64,000 nucleotides of DNA from GCA-020352575 sp964600365 (GCA_964600365.1 CAZRJG010000001.1:1-64000), one strand, 5' to 3'. Positions 1 through 8,852 are shown, numbered from the stretch's first letter. The notes: generated by a model from the letters alone, not told the origin. Made by a program: numbers and translations.

Positions 1-540
1 GTAGAACTCGTCGTTCGGTTCCATGTTCGCCACATTCGCCATGCGGTTCGAGAGGGCGAAGAGGCCCGTGATGGCCGTGATGTCCCAGACGTCCTCGTCG
101 TCGAACCCATGGGCATGGAGCACCGCGAAGTCGTCGTCGGTCACCTCCTGGGATCGCTGCGCGACCTTGGTGGCGAAGTCGAGCATTGCCTTCTGTCGGT
201 CGGTGATCGGCGCCTTCCGGTAGTTGATCGCTATTTGGTCGCCGAGGAGAGGCGACTTGGCGTAGATGCGAAGGAACGCACCATGGCTGACGACGCAGTA
301 GAGGCAGTCGTTCGTTGCCGAGGTCGCCACCACGACCATCTCCTTCTCCGCCTTCGTGAGGTTCCCCTCCCGCTCCATGAGCGCGTCGTAGTAGGCGAAG
401 AACGCCCGGAACTCGGCCGGCCGCCGAGCCATGCCGAGGAAGACGTTGGGGATGAACCCGGCCTTCTCGGCCACCGCATCGATCTGGGCCCGGATGTCGT
501 CCGGGAGGCTGTCGAGGTCAGGGGTGGGATAGCGCTCCAT
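1..540 (-). CDS. AhpD-like peroxidase-related protein (3' part missing)
   Basis: Reading the minus strand from the ATG at 540 gives 180 codons with no stop before the window edge, so the C-terminus is missing. The protein opens MERYPTPDLDSLPDDI and carries a CLYCVVSH motif with Cys79, Cys82 and His86, the redox CxxC plus His of the carboxymuconolactone decarboxylase/AhpD fold. The N-terminal layout resembles the 'uncharacterised peroxidase-related' branch of that family, which reduces peroxides through a Cys pair. It is divergent from the thioredoxin-like gene at 592, with about 50 bases between them. The fold is well supported; the substrate is unknown. Confidence 0.85.
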   Translation of the reverse strand, partial: MERYPTPDLDSLPDDIRAQIDAVAEKAGFIPNVFLGMARRPAEFRAFFAYYDALMEREGNLTKAEKEMVVVATSATNDCLYCVVSHGAFLRIYAKSPLLGDQIAINYRKAPITDRQKAMLDFATKVAQRSQEVTDDDFAVLHAHGFDDEDVWDITAITGLFALSNRMANVANMEPNDEFY

Positions 541-591
541 CCGCCGAGCCTATCGAGCAATATTCCCGACACTCCTAGCGTTCGGGCCAAC

Positions 592-1074
592 ATGCGACTC
601 CGACTCCTCATCGTCCTCGTGCTCGCCCTCGTCGCTGCGGCGTGCTCTGACACCGCACGCGACGCCCCCGCCGAAGGGGAACTCCCGACCGCCTCCCCGG
701 AGGACATCTCACAGTACGTCCGTGATGATGGGCGCCCCGCCGTCGTCAACGTGTGGGCGTCGTGGTGCGGTCCATGCCGATCCGAGGCCCCGCTGCTCCG
801 GGAAGCGTGGCTGCAGTACGGCGACGAAGTGCTCTTCATCGGGGTGGACGTGCAGGACACACAGGAGAACGCCGCCGCCTTCATCGCGGAGTTCGACCTC
901 GACTTCATCCACTTCTTCGACCCGCGCCGTGACGTCCCCAACGCGTGGGGAGGCCTCGGAGTCCCCCTGACCTACTACCTGACCCCCGACGGCGAAATCT
1001 TCGAGCTCCACAACGGCATCCTCGACGAACAGTCGCTGGTCGAGGGGATCGAAGACCTCCTCGCAGCCTCCTGA
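592..1074 (+). CDS. TlpA-like thioredoxin lipoprotein
   Basis: A 160-residue protein. Residues 1-18 form a lipoprotein signal (hydrophobic stretch, then LVAAAC with Cys18 as lipidation site). The mature part has a thioredoxin fold with the redox motif WCGPC at 58-62 and a later cis-Pro segment GVPLTYYL. It should sit on the outer face of the cytoplasmic membrane and act in thiol-disulfide exchange. Longer upstream in-frame starts exist, but the ATG at 592 places the signal peptide at the N-terminus. The stop overlaps the start of the next gene (TGATG), so the two are probably co-translated. Confidence 0.85.
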   Translation: MRLRLLIVLVLALVAAACSDTARDAPAEGELPTASPEDISQYVRDDGRPAVVNVWASWCGPCRSEAPLLREAWLQYGDEVLFIGVDVQDTQENAAAFIAEFDLDFIHFFDPRRDVPNAWGGLGVPLTYYLTPDGEIFELHNGILDEQSLVEGIEDLLAAS

Positions 1075-1781
1075 TGGAATTCACCCTCCTCGGAAGGGCC
1101 CTCCTCGCGATGGGCACCGCGTGGCTCACCGTCCGGGCGCTCGATCGCACGGGGGCGATCTCCGAGCGCGCAGCCAGGCCTTGGGACACCATCCTCGGCG
1201 CCGCGATGGTCGGCCTGCTGGCGGGGCGCCTCTGGGCGATGGTCGCCGGTGGCACGAACCCGATCAGCAACCCACTCGACGTGATCTTCATCCGAGGGGG
1301 CGTCGACACGGTTGGGGCTTCCCTCGGAGCGTTCGGCGCGCTCCTGTGGTGGACGAGGTCCTCGCCGGCGCGAGCACTCGATGCCCTCGCCGTCCCCGCA
1401 CTGACGGGCCTCGCCGCATGGCACGCGGGCTGCGCGGTCACCGGCTCCTGCGCCGGCACCGAGACCGCGCTCCCGTGGGCGATCGAGTCATCGGCAGGCG
1501 TCGGACGCCATCCCGTCGAGGTGTACGCGGCGCTGGGCCTTACACTGGTCGCCTCCCTGCTCCTCCGGACCAGGCACGCCCCACCAGGAGCCGTGGCGGC
1601 ACTGGCCCTCACTGCAGTGGCGGGGATCCGCCTCGCCACTGAACCGCTCCGACTCCACCTCGGCGACGGCCTCGTCGTCCCCTACTCAGTCGGGGTCAGC
1701 CTGGGGCTGATTGGTCTCCTCCTTGCGAAGAGGACGCCGTTGGATGGCTCCGTCGAGGAGCCACCAGCCGAACACGAGTGA
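1074..1781 (+). CDS. Lgt-like polytopic membrane protein (divergent)
   Basis: A 235-residue, strongly hydrophobic protein with about six membrane segments. GGVDTVGASLGAFGALL corresponds to the glycine-rich HGGL-type segment of prolipoprotein diacylglyceryl transferase. PWAI followed by HPVEVYAAL resembles the PWA...HPxxLYE region of Lgt. The GRIGNF-type segment holding the essential arginine is replaced by HAGCAVTGSCAG, so classical transferase activity is doubtful. It overlaps the preceding lipoprotein thioredoxin by one base, suggesting a shared envelope role. Its last 96 bases overlap the 3' end of the convergent gene. Membership of the Lgt superfamily is likely; function is open. Confidence 0.6.
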   Translation: MEFTLLGRALLAMGTAWLTVRALDRTGAISERAARPWDTILGAAMVGLLAGRLWAMVAGGTNPISNPLDVIFIRGGVDTVGASLGAFGALLWWTRSSPARALDALAVPALTGLAAWHAGCAVTGSCAGTETALPWAIESSAGVGRHPVEVYAALGLTLVASLLLRTRHAPPGAVAALALTAVAGIRLATEPLRLHLGDGLVVPYSVGVSLGLIGLLLAKRTPLDGSVEEPPAEHE

Positions 1782-2528
1782 GCCCACCTGGGAGGTGGCG
1801 ACCGCCACCCCCAGGACGATGGCGAGCAGCCGAGCGACCTCGAAGTCCGACGCGAGGCTCGCCCTGATGTCATCGAGGTCCTCGAGTGCGGCTCCCGTCG
1901 TCGCCGCGTGCACTTCCATGACGCGCTCCACACGGTTCAACGAGGCCCGCAGGGCAACCACGTCGCTGGCCGTCTCGTCCATTCGCTGAGCGACGCCCAC
2001 GAGTGTCCCGTTCGCCTGGCGGAGGAGAAGCGCCTGATCGCGGAGGTCGTCGGGGAGCCCGGTGACGCTCTCGTCCAGCGACGCGATGGCATCGTCGAGG
2101 GGCACCGCCGGGTCGTAGTCGTCGATCGTGAGGAAGTCGATCGCCCGGAGCGTGGCGTCCACGGTCGACGCCGTCGCGATGAGGCCGGGCATGGCCGTTC
2201 GGAACGACTCGACGGTTCCCGGCAGGTCCTCACCGACGAGTTCTGCGACCCCATCGAGGAGTTCACTGGTGGCTTCGAGCGCACCGCCCGTGATGAGCAC
2301 CGTCGTGGCGACGCCGTCGAGCGCCGATCCGATCTCGTCTGCCGACTCCCCGGCGACCTCGACGGCTGCGTTCGTCGCAACGAGCGCAGCTTCGATGAGG
2401 TCGAGCTGTTCGGTGGCCGCCTCGCGCTCGGCAGCCACGAGCCGGAGACCGAGCACGGCGCCCAACACGCCGGCGGCGGCAGTGAGCACTGCGACTGCCA
2501 TCACCACGATGCCGAGGGTGCGATGCAT
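1686..2528 (-). CDS. Membrane-anchored coiled-coil protein, unknown function
   Basis: A 280-residue protein starting at MHRTLGIVV. A transmembrane helix lies at about 5-30 and a second near 228-255, bracketing a roughly 200-residue extracytoplasmic region rich in Ala, Asp, Leu and Thr with heptad-like spacing. This layout resembles sensor or methyl-accepting-type periplasmic helices, but no HAMP or signalling domain follows; the tail is short and charged. I do not recognise a named family. The 3' end overlaps the Lgt-like gene tail to tail by 96 bases. Confidence 0.6.
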   Translation of the reverse strand: MHRTLGIVVMAVAVLTAAAGVLGAVLGLRLVAAEREAATEQLDLIEAALVATNAAVEVAGESADEIGSALDGVATTVLITGGALEATSELLDGVAELVGEDLPGTVESFRTAMPGLIATASTVDATLRAIDFLTIDDYDPAVPLDDAIASLDESVTGLPDDLRDQALLLRQANGTLVGVAQRMDETASDVVALRASLNRVERVMEVHAATTGAALEDLDDIRASLASDFEVARLLAIVLGVAVATSQVGSLVFGWWLLDGAIQRRPLRKEETNQPQADPD

Positions 2529-2577
2529 GGGGCGATCGTAGGGCGGCCATCGATAGGCTCGTGTCTCGGAGGTGACG

Positions 2578-3873
2578 ATGTACCCACAGGACCGCATCGA
2601 GCGCGAGGCACTCAGGAACCTGCAGTCGGCACGGCTGGCAGCGACGCTCGGACACCTCCGGGCGAGCTCGACCCCCTATTGGCAGGCGAAGCTCGACGGG
2701 GTCCCCAACGTCGCCTCGGTGGCCGACATCCATGCGCTCCCCTTCACCGAGAAGAAGGAGTTCCGGGAGGCATACCCGACGGCCATGGTCGCCGTCCCGA
2801 TGGAGCGGGTCGTCCGGGTCCACGCCTCCTCGGGCACCTCCGGGAAACCCACCATCGTCGCCTACAGCGCCGGTGACATCGCAGTGTTCGGCGAGGTGAA
2901 CGCTCGCGCAATGTCGCTCGCCGGCGCCACCCGGGAGGACATCGTGCAGGTGGCGTACGGCTACGGGCTCTTCACCGGCGGCCTCGGGCTCCACTACGGC
3001 GTCGAGGCCCTCGGCGCCACCGCGATCCCTGCGTCCGGTGGCAACCCGGGCTTCCAGGTCCACCTCATGGCAGACCTGGGGGTGACTGGCCTGTGCGCCA
3101 CGCCGTCGTTCGCGGTGATCCTCGCCGAGCGAGCCATCGCCGAGGGGGTGAAGGACCGCATCAACCTCCGGTGGGGCGTGCACGGCGCCGAACCGTGGAC
3201 GAACGAACTCCGGGAGAAGATCGAAGACCTCTGGGGCGGCGACTACAACGCGTGCGACATCTATGGCCTCTCAGAGGTGATCGGCCCCGGCGTTGCGGCT
3301 GAGTGCGTCGAGGGCAAGGGAAGCCTCCATGTCTTCGAGGACCACTTCTACCCCGAGATCGTCGACCCCGACACCGGCGACCCGGTCCCGGAGGGCGAGC
3401 AGGGTGAACTCGTGCTCACGAGCCTCTCGAAGGAGGCCCAGCCGGTGATCCGGTACCGGACCCGGGACATCACTCGGTTCAATCCCGAGCCGTGCGCCTG
3501 CGGCCGGACCCTGCGGCGCATCGATCGCCTCGCGGGTCGGGCCGATGACATGCTCATCATCAGGGGTATCAACGTGTACCCGACCACTATCGAGTCGGTG
3601 ATCCTCGAGGACCCGGCCCTGGGTGGGCACTTCTACCTCATCGTCGACAAGCGGGGAACGCTCCCCGAGCTCAATGCCCGCGTCGAAGTGCGGGACGAAG
3701 CCGACCTCGCCCACGCCGACTCGATCGCCCACCGACTCCAGGCGAAGCTCATGGAGGTCGTTCGCCTCCGCGTGAACATCGAGATCCTCCGACCCGGCGC
3801 ACTCCCCCGCAACGAACTCGGCAAGACGAAGCGGGTGTGGGAGCAGACGACCGACGAGGACCCCATCGGGTGA
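2578..3873 (+). CDS. paaK: Phenylacetate-CoA ligase family protein
   Basis: A 431-residue adenylate-forming enzyme. It shows the ATP-binding segment SSGTSGKPTIV, the PaaK-type segment YGYGLFTGGLGLHYG, the motif YGLSEVIGPGVAAEC, and the C-terminal CACGRTLRRIDRLAGRADDM then IRGINVYPT. These are typical of phenylacetate-CoA ligases, which make aryl-CoA thioesters from an acid, ATP and CoA. The ATG at 2578 has GGAGG 5-6 bases upstream and is preferred to the GTG at 2572. No other paa genes are adjacent, so the substrate could be another aryl acid. Family assignment is firm. Confidence 0.88.
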   Translation: MYPQDRIEREALRNLQSARLAATLGHLRASSTPYWQAKLDGVPNVASVADIHALPFTEKKEFREAYPTAMVAVPMERVVRVHASSGTSGKPTIVAYSAGDIAVFGEVNARAMSLAGATREDIVQVAYGYGLFTGGLGLHYGVEALGATAIPASGGNPGFQVHLMADLGVTGLCATPSFAVILAERAIAEGVKDRINLRWGVHGAEPWTNELREKIEDLWGGDYNACDIYGLSEVIGPGVAAECVEGKGSLHVFEDHFYPEIVDPDTGDPVPEGEQGELVLTSLSKEAQPVIRYRTRDITRFNPEPCACGRTLRRIDRLAGRADDMLIIRGINVYPTTIESVILEDPALGGHFYLIVDKRGTLPELNARVEVRDEADLAHADSIAHRLQAKLMEVVRLRVNIEILRPGALPRNELGKTKRVWEQTTDEDPIG

Positions 3874-3921
3874 CCACGGGCCGGGCGAACCAGACGTTGT
3901 TCCTCGGCCAACCCGCATAGG

Positions 3922-4767
3922 TCAGCCGAGCATCACCTCGGCCAGGTCGTCTGCGACGATGACCTCGGCCGAATAGCCACCCGCTCGGATGTCGCGCTCG
4001 TAGGCAGCGACGTCATCGGCGGTGATCGGCTCGGGGATGAGGTGGGTGAGGACGAGCGTTCCCGTGCCCCACTCCACCGCCCTCGCCCCGAGGAGCCGGG
4101 TGTCGATGTGGTAGTCGAGGATGAAGCGACGTTCGGCGGGCAGTGCCTCGATGGGCGCAAAGCGCATCGCCTCGGCGACGACGACATCGGCACCGGCACA
4201 GAGCGGGTCAAGGCGGTCGCAGACCCTCGTGTCGCCGGTGATCGCGACCACCCCATCGGCGGTGGTCACGCGGTAGCCGACCGCCGAGGCGACCGGCTCA
4301 TGACATACGGCGAACGCCTCCACGTCGATTCCGCCCGCGGACAACGCCGGCCCTCCCGTGGGCGGGAACGGTCGAGCATCGACGCCGGGATGTTGAGGAT
4401 GGCCTGAGTGGGCTGCACGCACGTCGAGATCGTCCGACCAGGGGTCGAGGAGGCCGTCGATGAAGTCGGTGAGCGGCCCCTCCGGGAAGGCGATCGGCAG
4501 GGGTTTAGCCGGCTTCCCCCTCTGGACCACCCACCGGGTCAGCACGAGGTCGGCAAGCCCACCCACGTGGTCCGAATGGTGGTGGGTGAGGCACACGCCG
4601 TCGAGGTCGTTGGGCCACGACCCGGCCGCGGCGAGGCGCTGGACGGTGGAGCGCCCGGCATCGAACTGGATCGCACCATCGCCTGTGGTGACCAACACCC
4701 CCGGGCCGGCGCGCTGGGCCGAGGGGATGGGCGTACCACTGCCGGTGACGACGACCCGTGTGTTCAC
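3922..4767 (-). CDS. Metallo-beta-lactamase fold hydrolase (RNase Z-like)
   Basis: A 281-residue protein with the MBL metal motif THHHSDHVGGL (His62, His63, His64, Asp66, His67). Later ligands are found in ITGDTRVCD and near VLTHLIPEP. The order resembles the RNase Z/arylsulfatase-like branch of MBL hydrolases. The GTG start at 4767 overlaps the TGA of the upstream flavin-binding gene (GTGA), so both are translated from one message, with the TetR gene upstream of them. The substrate is not evident. Confidence 0.8.
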   Translation of the reverse strand: MNTRVVVTGSGTPIPSAQRAGPGVLVTTGDGAIQFDAGRSTVQRLAAAGSWPNDLDGVCLTHHHSDHVGGLADLVLTRWVVQRGKPAKPLPIAFPEGPLTDFIDGLLDPWSDDLDVRAAHSGHPQHPGVDARPFPPTGGPALSAGGIDVEAFAVCHEPVASAVGYRVTTADGVVAITGDTRVCDRLDPLCAGADVVVAEAMRFAPIEALPAERRFILDYHIDTRLLGARAVEWGTGTLVLTHLIPEPITADDVAAYERDIRAGGYSAEVIVADDLAEVMLG

Positions 4768-5399
4768 AACCGCTCTGTCACGTGGTCGGGCACTACGACA
4801 CCCCCGGGGAGGTCGGCGGCGGGGACTGCTGGGCCCCACGCATCGGAGCGAGGGAGCACGCCGGCCCAGATCGGAAGCTCGACATCCCCCTCGTCGGCGA
4901 CGGGACCACCGGTACGTACCTTCGCCGAGGCGGCCTCGATACACATGCGCAGCACGGTCGTGCCCCGGACCTCCTTCTCGGTCATCGGTCGCAAGGCCTG
5001 CGATCTGCCGGGGACGAGTGCCTCGGTGATGCGGTCGAGTGCGGCCATCTTCTCCTCGGGGTCCCCGATCTCCTCCATCTCGCCGAACAGGATCACCGAT
5101 CGGTAGTTCATGGAGTGGTGGAAGGCCGAGCGGGCGAGCACCAATCCGTCGAGGTGGGTGACGGTGAGGCACGCCGGAGCGCCCTTCTTGAACGTGCGCA
5201 GCATCCGCGACGCAGGAGAACCGTGGATGAGGACCGAGTCGCCGTCGCGTGCGTAGGCCACGGGAATCACGATCGGGTGCCCATCCTCGACGAGACCGAC
5301 GTGCCCCACGAGACCCGCGTCAAGGATCGCGTGAATCGTCTCCTCGTCGTAGCGACCGCGGTCGGGAAGTCGTCGCACTTCGATGGATGGCGTGGTCAT
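4764..5399 (-). CDS. Pyridoxamine 5'-phosphate oxidase-like flavin-binding protein
   Basis: A 211-residue split-barrel protein of the Nim/PPOX type: EETIHAILDAGLVGHVGLVEDGHPIVIPVAYARDG-like beginning, then ILIHGSPASRMLRTF-like FMN phosphate-binding region and an HHSMNYRSVILFGEMEEI segment. Members bind FMN or F420 and reduce small molecules. It starts at the ATG at 5399, overlapping the TetR stop by four bases (ATGA), and overlaps the MBL gene at its other end. It is therefore the middle gene of a TetR-controlled three-gene operon. Confidence 0.8.
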   Translation of the reverse strand: MTTPSIEVRRLPDRGRYDEETIHAILDAGLVGHVGLVEDGHPIVIPVAYARDGDSVLIHGSPASRMLRTFKKGAPACLTVTHLDGLVLARSAFHHSMNYRSVILFGEMEEIGDPEEKMAALDRITEALVPGRSQALRPMTEKEVRGTTVLRMCIEAASAKVRTGGPVADEGDVELPIWAGVLPRSDAWGPAVPAADLPGGVVVPDHVTERL

Positions 5400-6082
5400 T
5401 CCCGGAGCGTATCGGGAGCCATGAGGTGGGTGACCATACGCCGCACCTGGAACGCAGCGAGGGGCCGGGTGTCGAACCCCAAATACGAGAGATGGTCGTT
5501 CACCTCGAGGGCGGTGATCCCGTGGACCCTCGCCCAACTCTCGAACGCAAGGGCAACAAGGCCCACAGGCGCACCCGGGATCATCACCTCCCTGATCCCC
5601 TCGAGCGGGCCCAATCCCGGTGGAAGGTCAGGAGGAAGCACAAGGCCTCGTTGCTCTGCATCGACGAGCGCTCCGAGCAATGGAGCGAACGCGGCTTGGA
5701 AGGCCTCGGTGGTGGGGCCACCCTGCGGCGCGGCGTAGTCAGGAAGCGGCTCGCCGAAACACAGGTTGAACTCGTCCGGATTCGCCACGGACCAGTCTCG
5801 GTAGGCCATGAACCCCGCGAAGACCCGCTCCGCAGCGTCTTCTTCCTCCTCCACCGCCTTGGTGACGGCAGCGGCGAGCTCGAGGAGGGACTCAGTGATG
5901 AGTCCAGTGAGGAGCCCATCACGCCCATCCACATATCGGTAGAGCCCAGCGGGACTGAGTCCGACTCGCCTCGCCACGTTGCGAAGCGAGAGATCACGAG
6001 GGCCTACCTCGCGAAGCTCCTCTCGCGCGGCGGCGGCGATTGCCTGTTGGGTTGCCTCTCGGGCGGCTTCTCGTCGGGACAT
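5396..6082 (-). CDS. TetR-family transcriptional regulator
   Basis: A 228-residue protein. The N-terminal helix-turn-helix (about residues 28-60) reads LSLRNVARRVGLSPAGLYRYVDGRDGL, typical of TetR regulators, followed by a helical ligand-binding domain of the WHG type. The start MSRREAAREATQ at 6082 is preferred to longer starts that would run into the operator-like repeats. It is first gene of the TetR-PPOX-MBL operon and divergent from the NAD-binding gene at 6197. The spacer holds tandem 18-bp repeats and palindromes, so it probably represses both directions. Confidence 0.88.
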   Translation of the reverse strand: MSRREAAREATQQAIAAAAREELREVGPRDLSLRNVARRVGLSPAGLYRYVDGRDGLLTGLITESLLELAAAVTKAVEEEEDAAERVFAGFMAYRDWSVANPDEFNLCFGEPLPDYAAPQGGPTTEAFQAAFAPLLGALVDAEQRGLVLPPDLPPGLGPLEGIREVMIPGAPVGLVALAFESWARVHGITALEVNDHLSYLGFDTRPLAAFQVRRMVTHLMAPDTLRE

Positions 6083-6113
6083 GAGCACAGGATGCCAACC
6101 CACGCCCCAGGTA

Positions 6114-6169
6114 GCAAACACCGTTTGCGTTACGAACACCGTTTGCGTTACGATGTGCGAACACTGTTC
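6114..6169. promoter_or_regulatory. Tandem-repeat operator region between tetR and the epimerase-like gene
   Basis: The 18-mer AACACCGTTTGCGTTACG occurs twice head to tail, exactly, at 6117-6134 and 6135-6152. The first copy with preceding bases forms the palindrome GCAAAC-ACC-GTTTGC (6114-6128). A further perfect palindrome GAACA-C-TGTTC lies at 6159-6169. Position in a divergent spacer beside a tetR gene suggests these are TetR binding sites; binding itself is inferred. Confidence 0.65.
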
Positions 6170-6196
6170 ACCCCTTCATCGAGCGAGGAGTTCGCC

Positions 6197-7132
6197 ATGA
6201 CCACCCACACCGTCCTCGGAGCCAACGGGTCCGCCGGCCTCGCCCTCACCCGCGCCCTCGCCAACCGCGGCCACGAGGTGATCGGCGTCACCCGTTCGGG
6301 ACCACTCCTCCCGGTACACGGCGTGACGTATCGCGAGGCCGATCTCAACGATCCGAACGCCACCCGGACCGCGATCGAGGGCTCCGATGTCGTGTACCTC
6401 GCTGCCCAACCCAGTTACGCCCGATGGGCGACGGCCTTCACCCCACTCCTCGATTCGGTGCTCGGTGCGCTCTCCCAGGCCGACGCCCGACTCGTGTTCG
6501 TCGACAACCTCTACATGTATGCGCCCACCGACGGACCGATTTCGGAGACGACCCCACTCGCCCCGGTCACCAGGAAGGGCACACTCCGCAAGGGCATCCA
6601 TGATCGCCTCATGACGACCCATGCCTCGGGAGACATGTCGGTCACGATCGTGCGTGCATCCGACTTCTTCGGACCCGACGCACCCAACTCGCTCCTCACG
6701 AACCTCGCCGTCGAGAACGGCACGAAGCGCAAGACCATGTACTGGCCGCTCACGCTCGATGCCGTCCACTCGGTGAACTACCTCCCTGACACGATGCGCG
6801 CTGTCGCGATGGTCGGCGAGGACCCGGGCACCGCGGGTCGGACGTGGCACCTCCCCGCCCACGAAGCCCGCACCGGAAAGGAGTGGCTCAGCCTCGTGAA
6901 TGATCACCTCCCTGCCCCCGCCCGCACGAAGGCGATGCCCATGTTCATGCCCCGAGTGTTGGGACTCATCGACAAGGACGTCCGAGAGGTGCCGGAGATC
7001 TGGGCCCAGCAGTTCGCCCGCGATTGGGTGATCGACTCCAGCGCATTCGAGGCGCACTTCGGCCCGTACGCACGCACCCCGATCGAAGAGGCAATGGCCG
7101 TCACGGTGGGCGCAGCCCTCGTCGCAGCGTGA
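6197..7132 (+). CDS. NAD(P)-binding epimerase/dehydratase-like protein
   Basis: A 311-residue extended short-chain dehydrogenase-like protein. The Rossmann motif GANGSAG lies at residues 9-15 and VTIVRASDFFGPD sits where epimerases place their substrate-lining loop. The usual YxxxK catalytic pair is not obvious, so it may be an NmrA-like or sugar-epimerase-like binding protein rather than an active epimerase. The ATG at 6197 follows GCGAGGAG. It is divergent from the tetR operon and directly downstream of the repeat operator, so it is probably controlled by the TetR protein. Confidence 0.78.
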   Translation: MTTHTVLGANGSAGLALTRALANRGHEVIGVTRSGPLLPVHGVTYREADLNDPNATRTAIEGSDVVYLAAQPSYARWATAFTPLLDSVLGALSQADARLVFVDNLYMYAPTDGPISETTPLAPVTRKGTLRKGIHDRLMTTHASGDMSVTIVRASDFFGPDAPNSLLTNLAVENGTKRKTMYWPLTLDAVHSVNYLPDTMRAVAMVGEDPGTAGRTWHLPAHEARTGKEWLSLVNDHLPAPARTKAMPMFMPRVLGLIDKDVREVPEIWAQQFARDWVIDSSAFEAHFGPYARTPIEEAMAVTVGAALVAA

Positions 7133-7158
7133 CGACGCTGGGATACCATCCCCGACCC

Positions 7159-7938
7159 ATGTTCGAAGGAACGCCTCTCGCCACCGGCCGAACCGCCGAG
7201 GTCCACGACCTCGGCGACGGCCGAGTGGCCAAGGTGATGCTCCCGGGGTTCGGGGCCGAGGGGGAGGCCCACATCCATCGCTTGGTCGAGGCGTCCGGAG
7301 CACCCGCGCCCGCCCTACTCGAGGTCATCGACATGGCCGGACGACCGGCACTCGTGTTCGAGAAGGTTGATGGGGTGGAGATGTTGGATCGGATCGGCGC
7401 CTCGCCTCTCCGCTCGACGCCACTCGCCGATCGGCTCGCCCGCCTCCACGCGTCCATCCATTCCGCTGCCGCCCCCGACCTCCCCTCGGTGAAGGAACGC
7501 CTTGCCGAACGCATCGACGCCGCGTCGGGCCTCGACTTCACCACCCGGGAGCGCGCCAAGCACCGACTCCGGGTCCTCGAAGACGGCGACCGCCTCCTCC
7601 ACGGCGACTTCCACCCCGGCAACGTGCTCATGGACGGCGCCCGGGACGTTGCGATCGACTGGGTGGACGCCTCCCGGGGGCCGGTCGAGCCCGACATCGT
7701 GCGCTCGCTGTGGATGCTCTCCCTCCCATCGGTTCCGCCCGACATGCAGCGGTTCGGCGCCCGGTTCATCGTTGATCGCTTCCGGCACCGGTACCAGTGG
7801 GCGTACGAAGCAGCCACCGGGCTCGATCGGACCCGCCTCGCCCCGTGGCGGCTCCCAGTGCTCGCTGCGAGGCTGTCCGAGGGGATCGCGCAGGAGGAAG
7901 CCGCACTCATCGGCGCTGTTCGGGCCCTCGCGCGATGA
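7159..7938 (+). CDS. Aminoglycoside phosphotransferase-family kinase
   Basis: A 259-residue protein with the APH kinase fold. The catalytic loop is LLHGDFHPGNVLMDG (HGD at 148-150) and the metal-binding motif AIDWVD lies at 165-170. The N-terminal glycine-rich strand region ATGRTAEVHDLGDGRVAKVM contains the ATP-lysine. The family phosphorylates small hydroxylated molecules; nothing here shows that the target is an antibiotic. The ATG at 7159 was chosen because upstream codons overlap the preceding gene. Its last codons overlap the CPBP gene start (ATGATG). Confidence 0.82.
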   Translation: MFEGTPLATGRTAEVHDLGDGRVAKVMLPGFGAEGEAHIHRLVEASGAPAPALLEVIDMAGRPALVFEKVDGVEMLDRIGASPLRSTPLADRLARLHASIHSAAAPDLPSVKERLAERIDAASGLDFTTRERAKHRLRVLEDGDRLLHGDFHPGNVLMDGARDVAIDWVDASRGPVEPDIVRSLWMLSLPSVPPDMQRFGARFIVDRFRHRYQWAYEAATGLDRTRLAPWRLPVLAARLSEGIAQEEAALIGAVRALAR

Positions 7939-8852
7939 TGCGCGCCGCGCGATCCCGTCCCTTCACCACCTTCGTCGCCATCGCCTATCTCATCGGCTGG
8001 GGGTCTTGGTTCCTCCTCGTCGCCCTTGCGAGCGACACAGGCCTCGATGCTGCAGGGTTCTTGTCCCGCATCGAGGCCTGGGACCTCAGCGGCGTCGACG
8101 CCCCCCTCCCCGACTGGTTGCTCTACCTCATCACCCGCGTCCAGGACTTCGCCTTCTCGATCGCGGGCGTCATCGTGGTCGGCCTCACGGCGGGTCGAGA
8201 AGGCCTCAAGGGATTGCTCGGCCGGCTCGTCCGGTTCAGGATCTCAACGAAGTGGTACCTCCTCGGGCTCCTTCCCGTGGCGACCTACCTCCTCGCCGCG
8301 CTCCTCGCGAACGACGGGGACCCCGATCTCTCCGGTAGCGCGATCTCAACCGCACTCTTCAGCCTCGGTTCAGGAGTGCTTGTCTCCCTCCTCCTCAGGG
8401 GGGCAATGGGCGAGGAGCTCGGCCTGAGGGGATTCGCAGTCCCCCACCTGCGCGAGCGGTTCTCGATCACGCGGACGAGCCTTGTGATCGGCGTGGTGTG
8501 GTGGGCCTGGCACCTTCCGGTCCTCATGTCACGAGACCTCCTGTCGAACATGGCGTTCTTCCTTCTTGCGATCACCCTGTCGTTCGTGTTCACCTGGCTG
8601 TTCGAAGGCAGCGGCGGATCACTCGTGCCCGTGCTGCTCTTCCACGGGATTCAGAACTGGGAGGACGGGTTCGAGGTCTTCTTCCCCTCGATTGTCGAGA
8701 CCGACTGGGAACTCGTCTCGTCGATCGCGCTGCTGCTCTTCGGCATCGCCACCGCGATCTCGATGGCCGTCAAGGACCGGGGTGCTACCCGAGCGCCATC
8801 CGGAGGGCGACCTCACCAGTCTCCTCATGGATCAACGACTCGAACCCGGTGA
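7935..8852 (+). CDS. CPBP-family intramembrane glutamic protease
   Basis: A 305-residue multi-pass membrane protein of the CPBP (Abi) family. Motif 1 is GEELGLRGF with Glu160, Glu161 and Arg165; motif 2 is WWAWHLPVLM; motif 3 is LLFHGIQNW. These three conserved segments provide the catalytic Glu and His residues of this intramembrane protease family. The ATG at 7935 overlaps the kinase stop. The last 22 or so residues are polar and low in complexity and overlap the convergent GNAT gene by 68 bases. Confidence 0.82.
   Translation: MMRAARSRPFTTFVAIAYLIGWGSWFLLVALASDTGLDAAGFLSRIEAWDLSGVDAPLPDWLLYLITRVQDFAFSIAGVIVVGLTAGREGLKGLLGRLVRFRISTKWYLLGLLPVATYLLAALLANDGDPDLSGSAISTALFSLGSGVLVSLLLRGAMGEELGLRGFAVPHLRERFSITRTSLVIGVVWWAWHLPVLMSRDLLSNMAFFLLAITLSFVFTWLFEGSGGSLVPVLLFHGIQNWEDGFEVFFPSIVETDWELVSSIALLLFGIATAISMAVKDRGATRAPSGGRPHQSPHGSTTRTR

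Noticed and set aside
109..540. Long plus-strand extension of the thioredoxin gene
   Set aside because: It is the shadow of the minus-strand AhpD-like gene; the signal peptide starts at 592.
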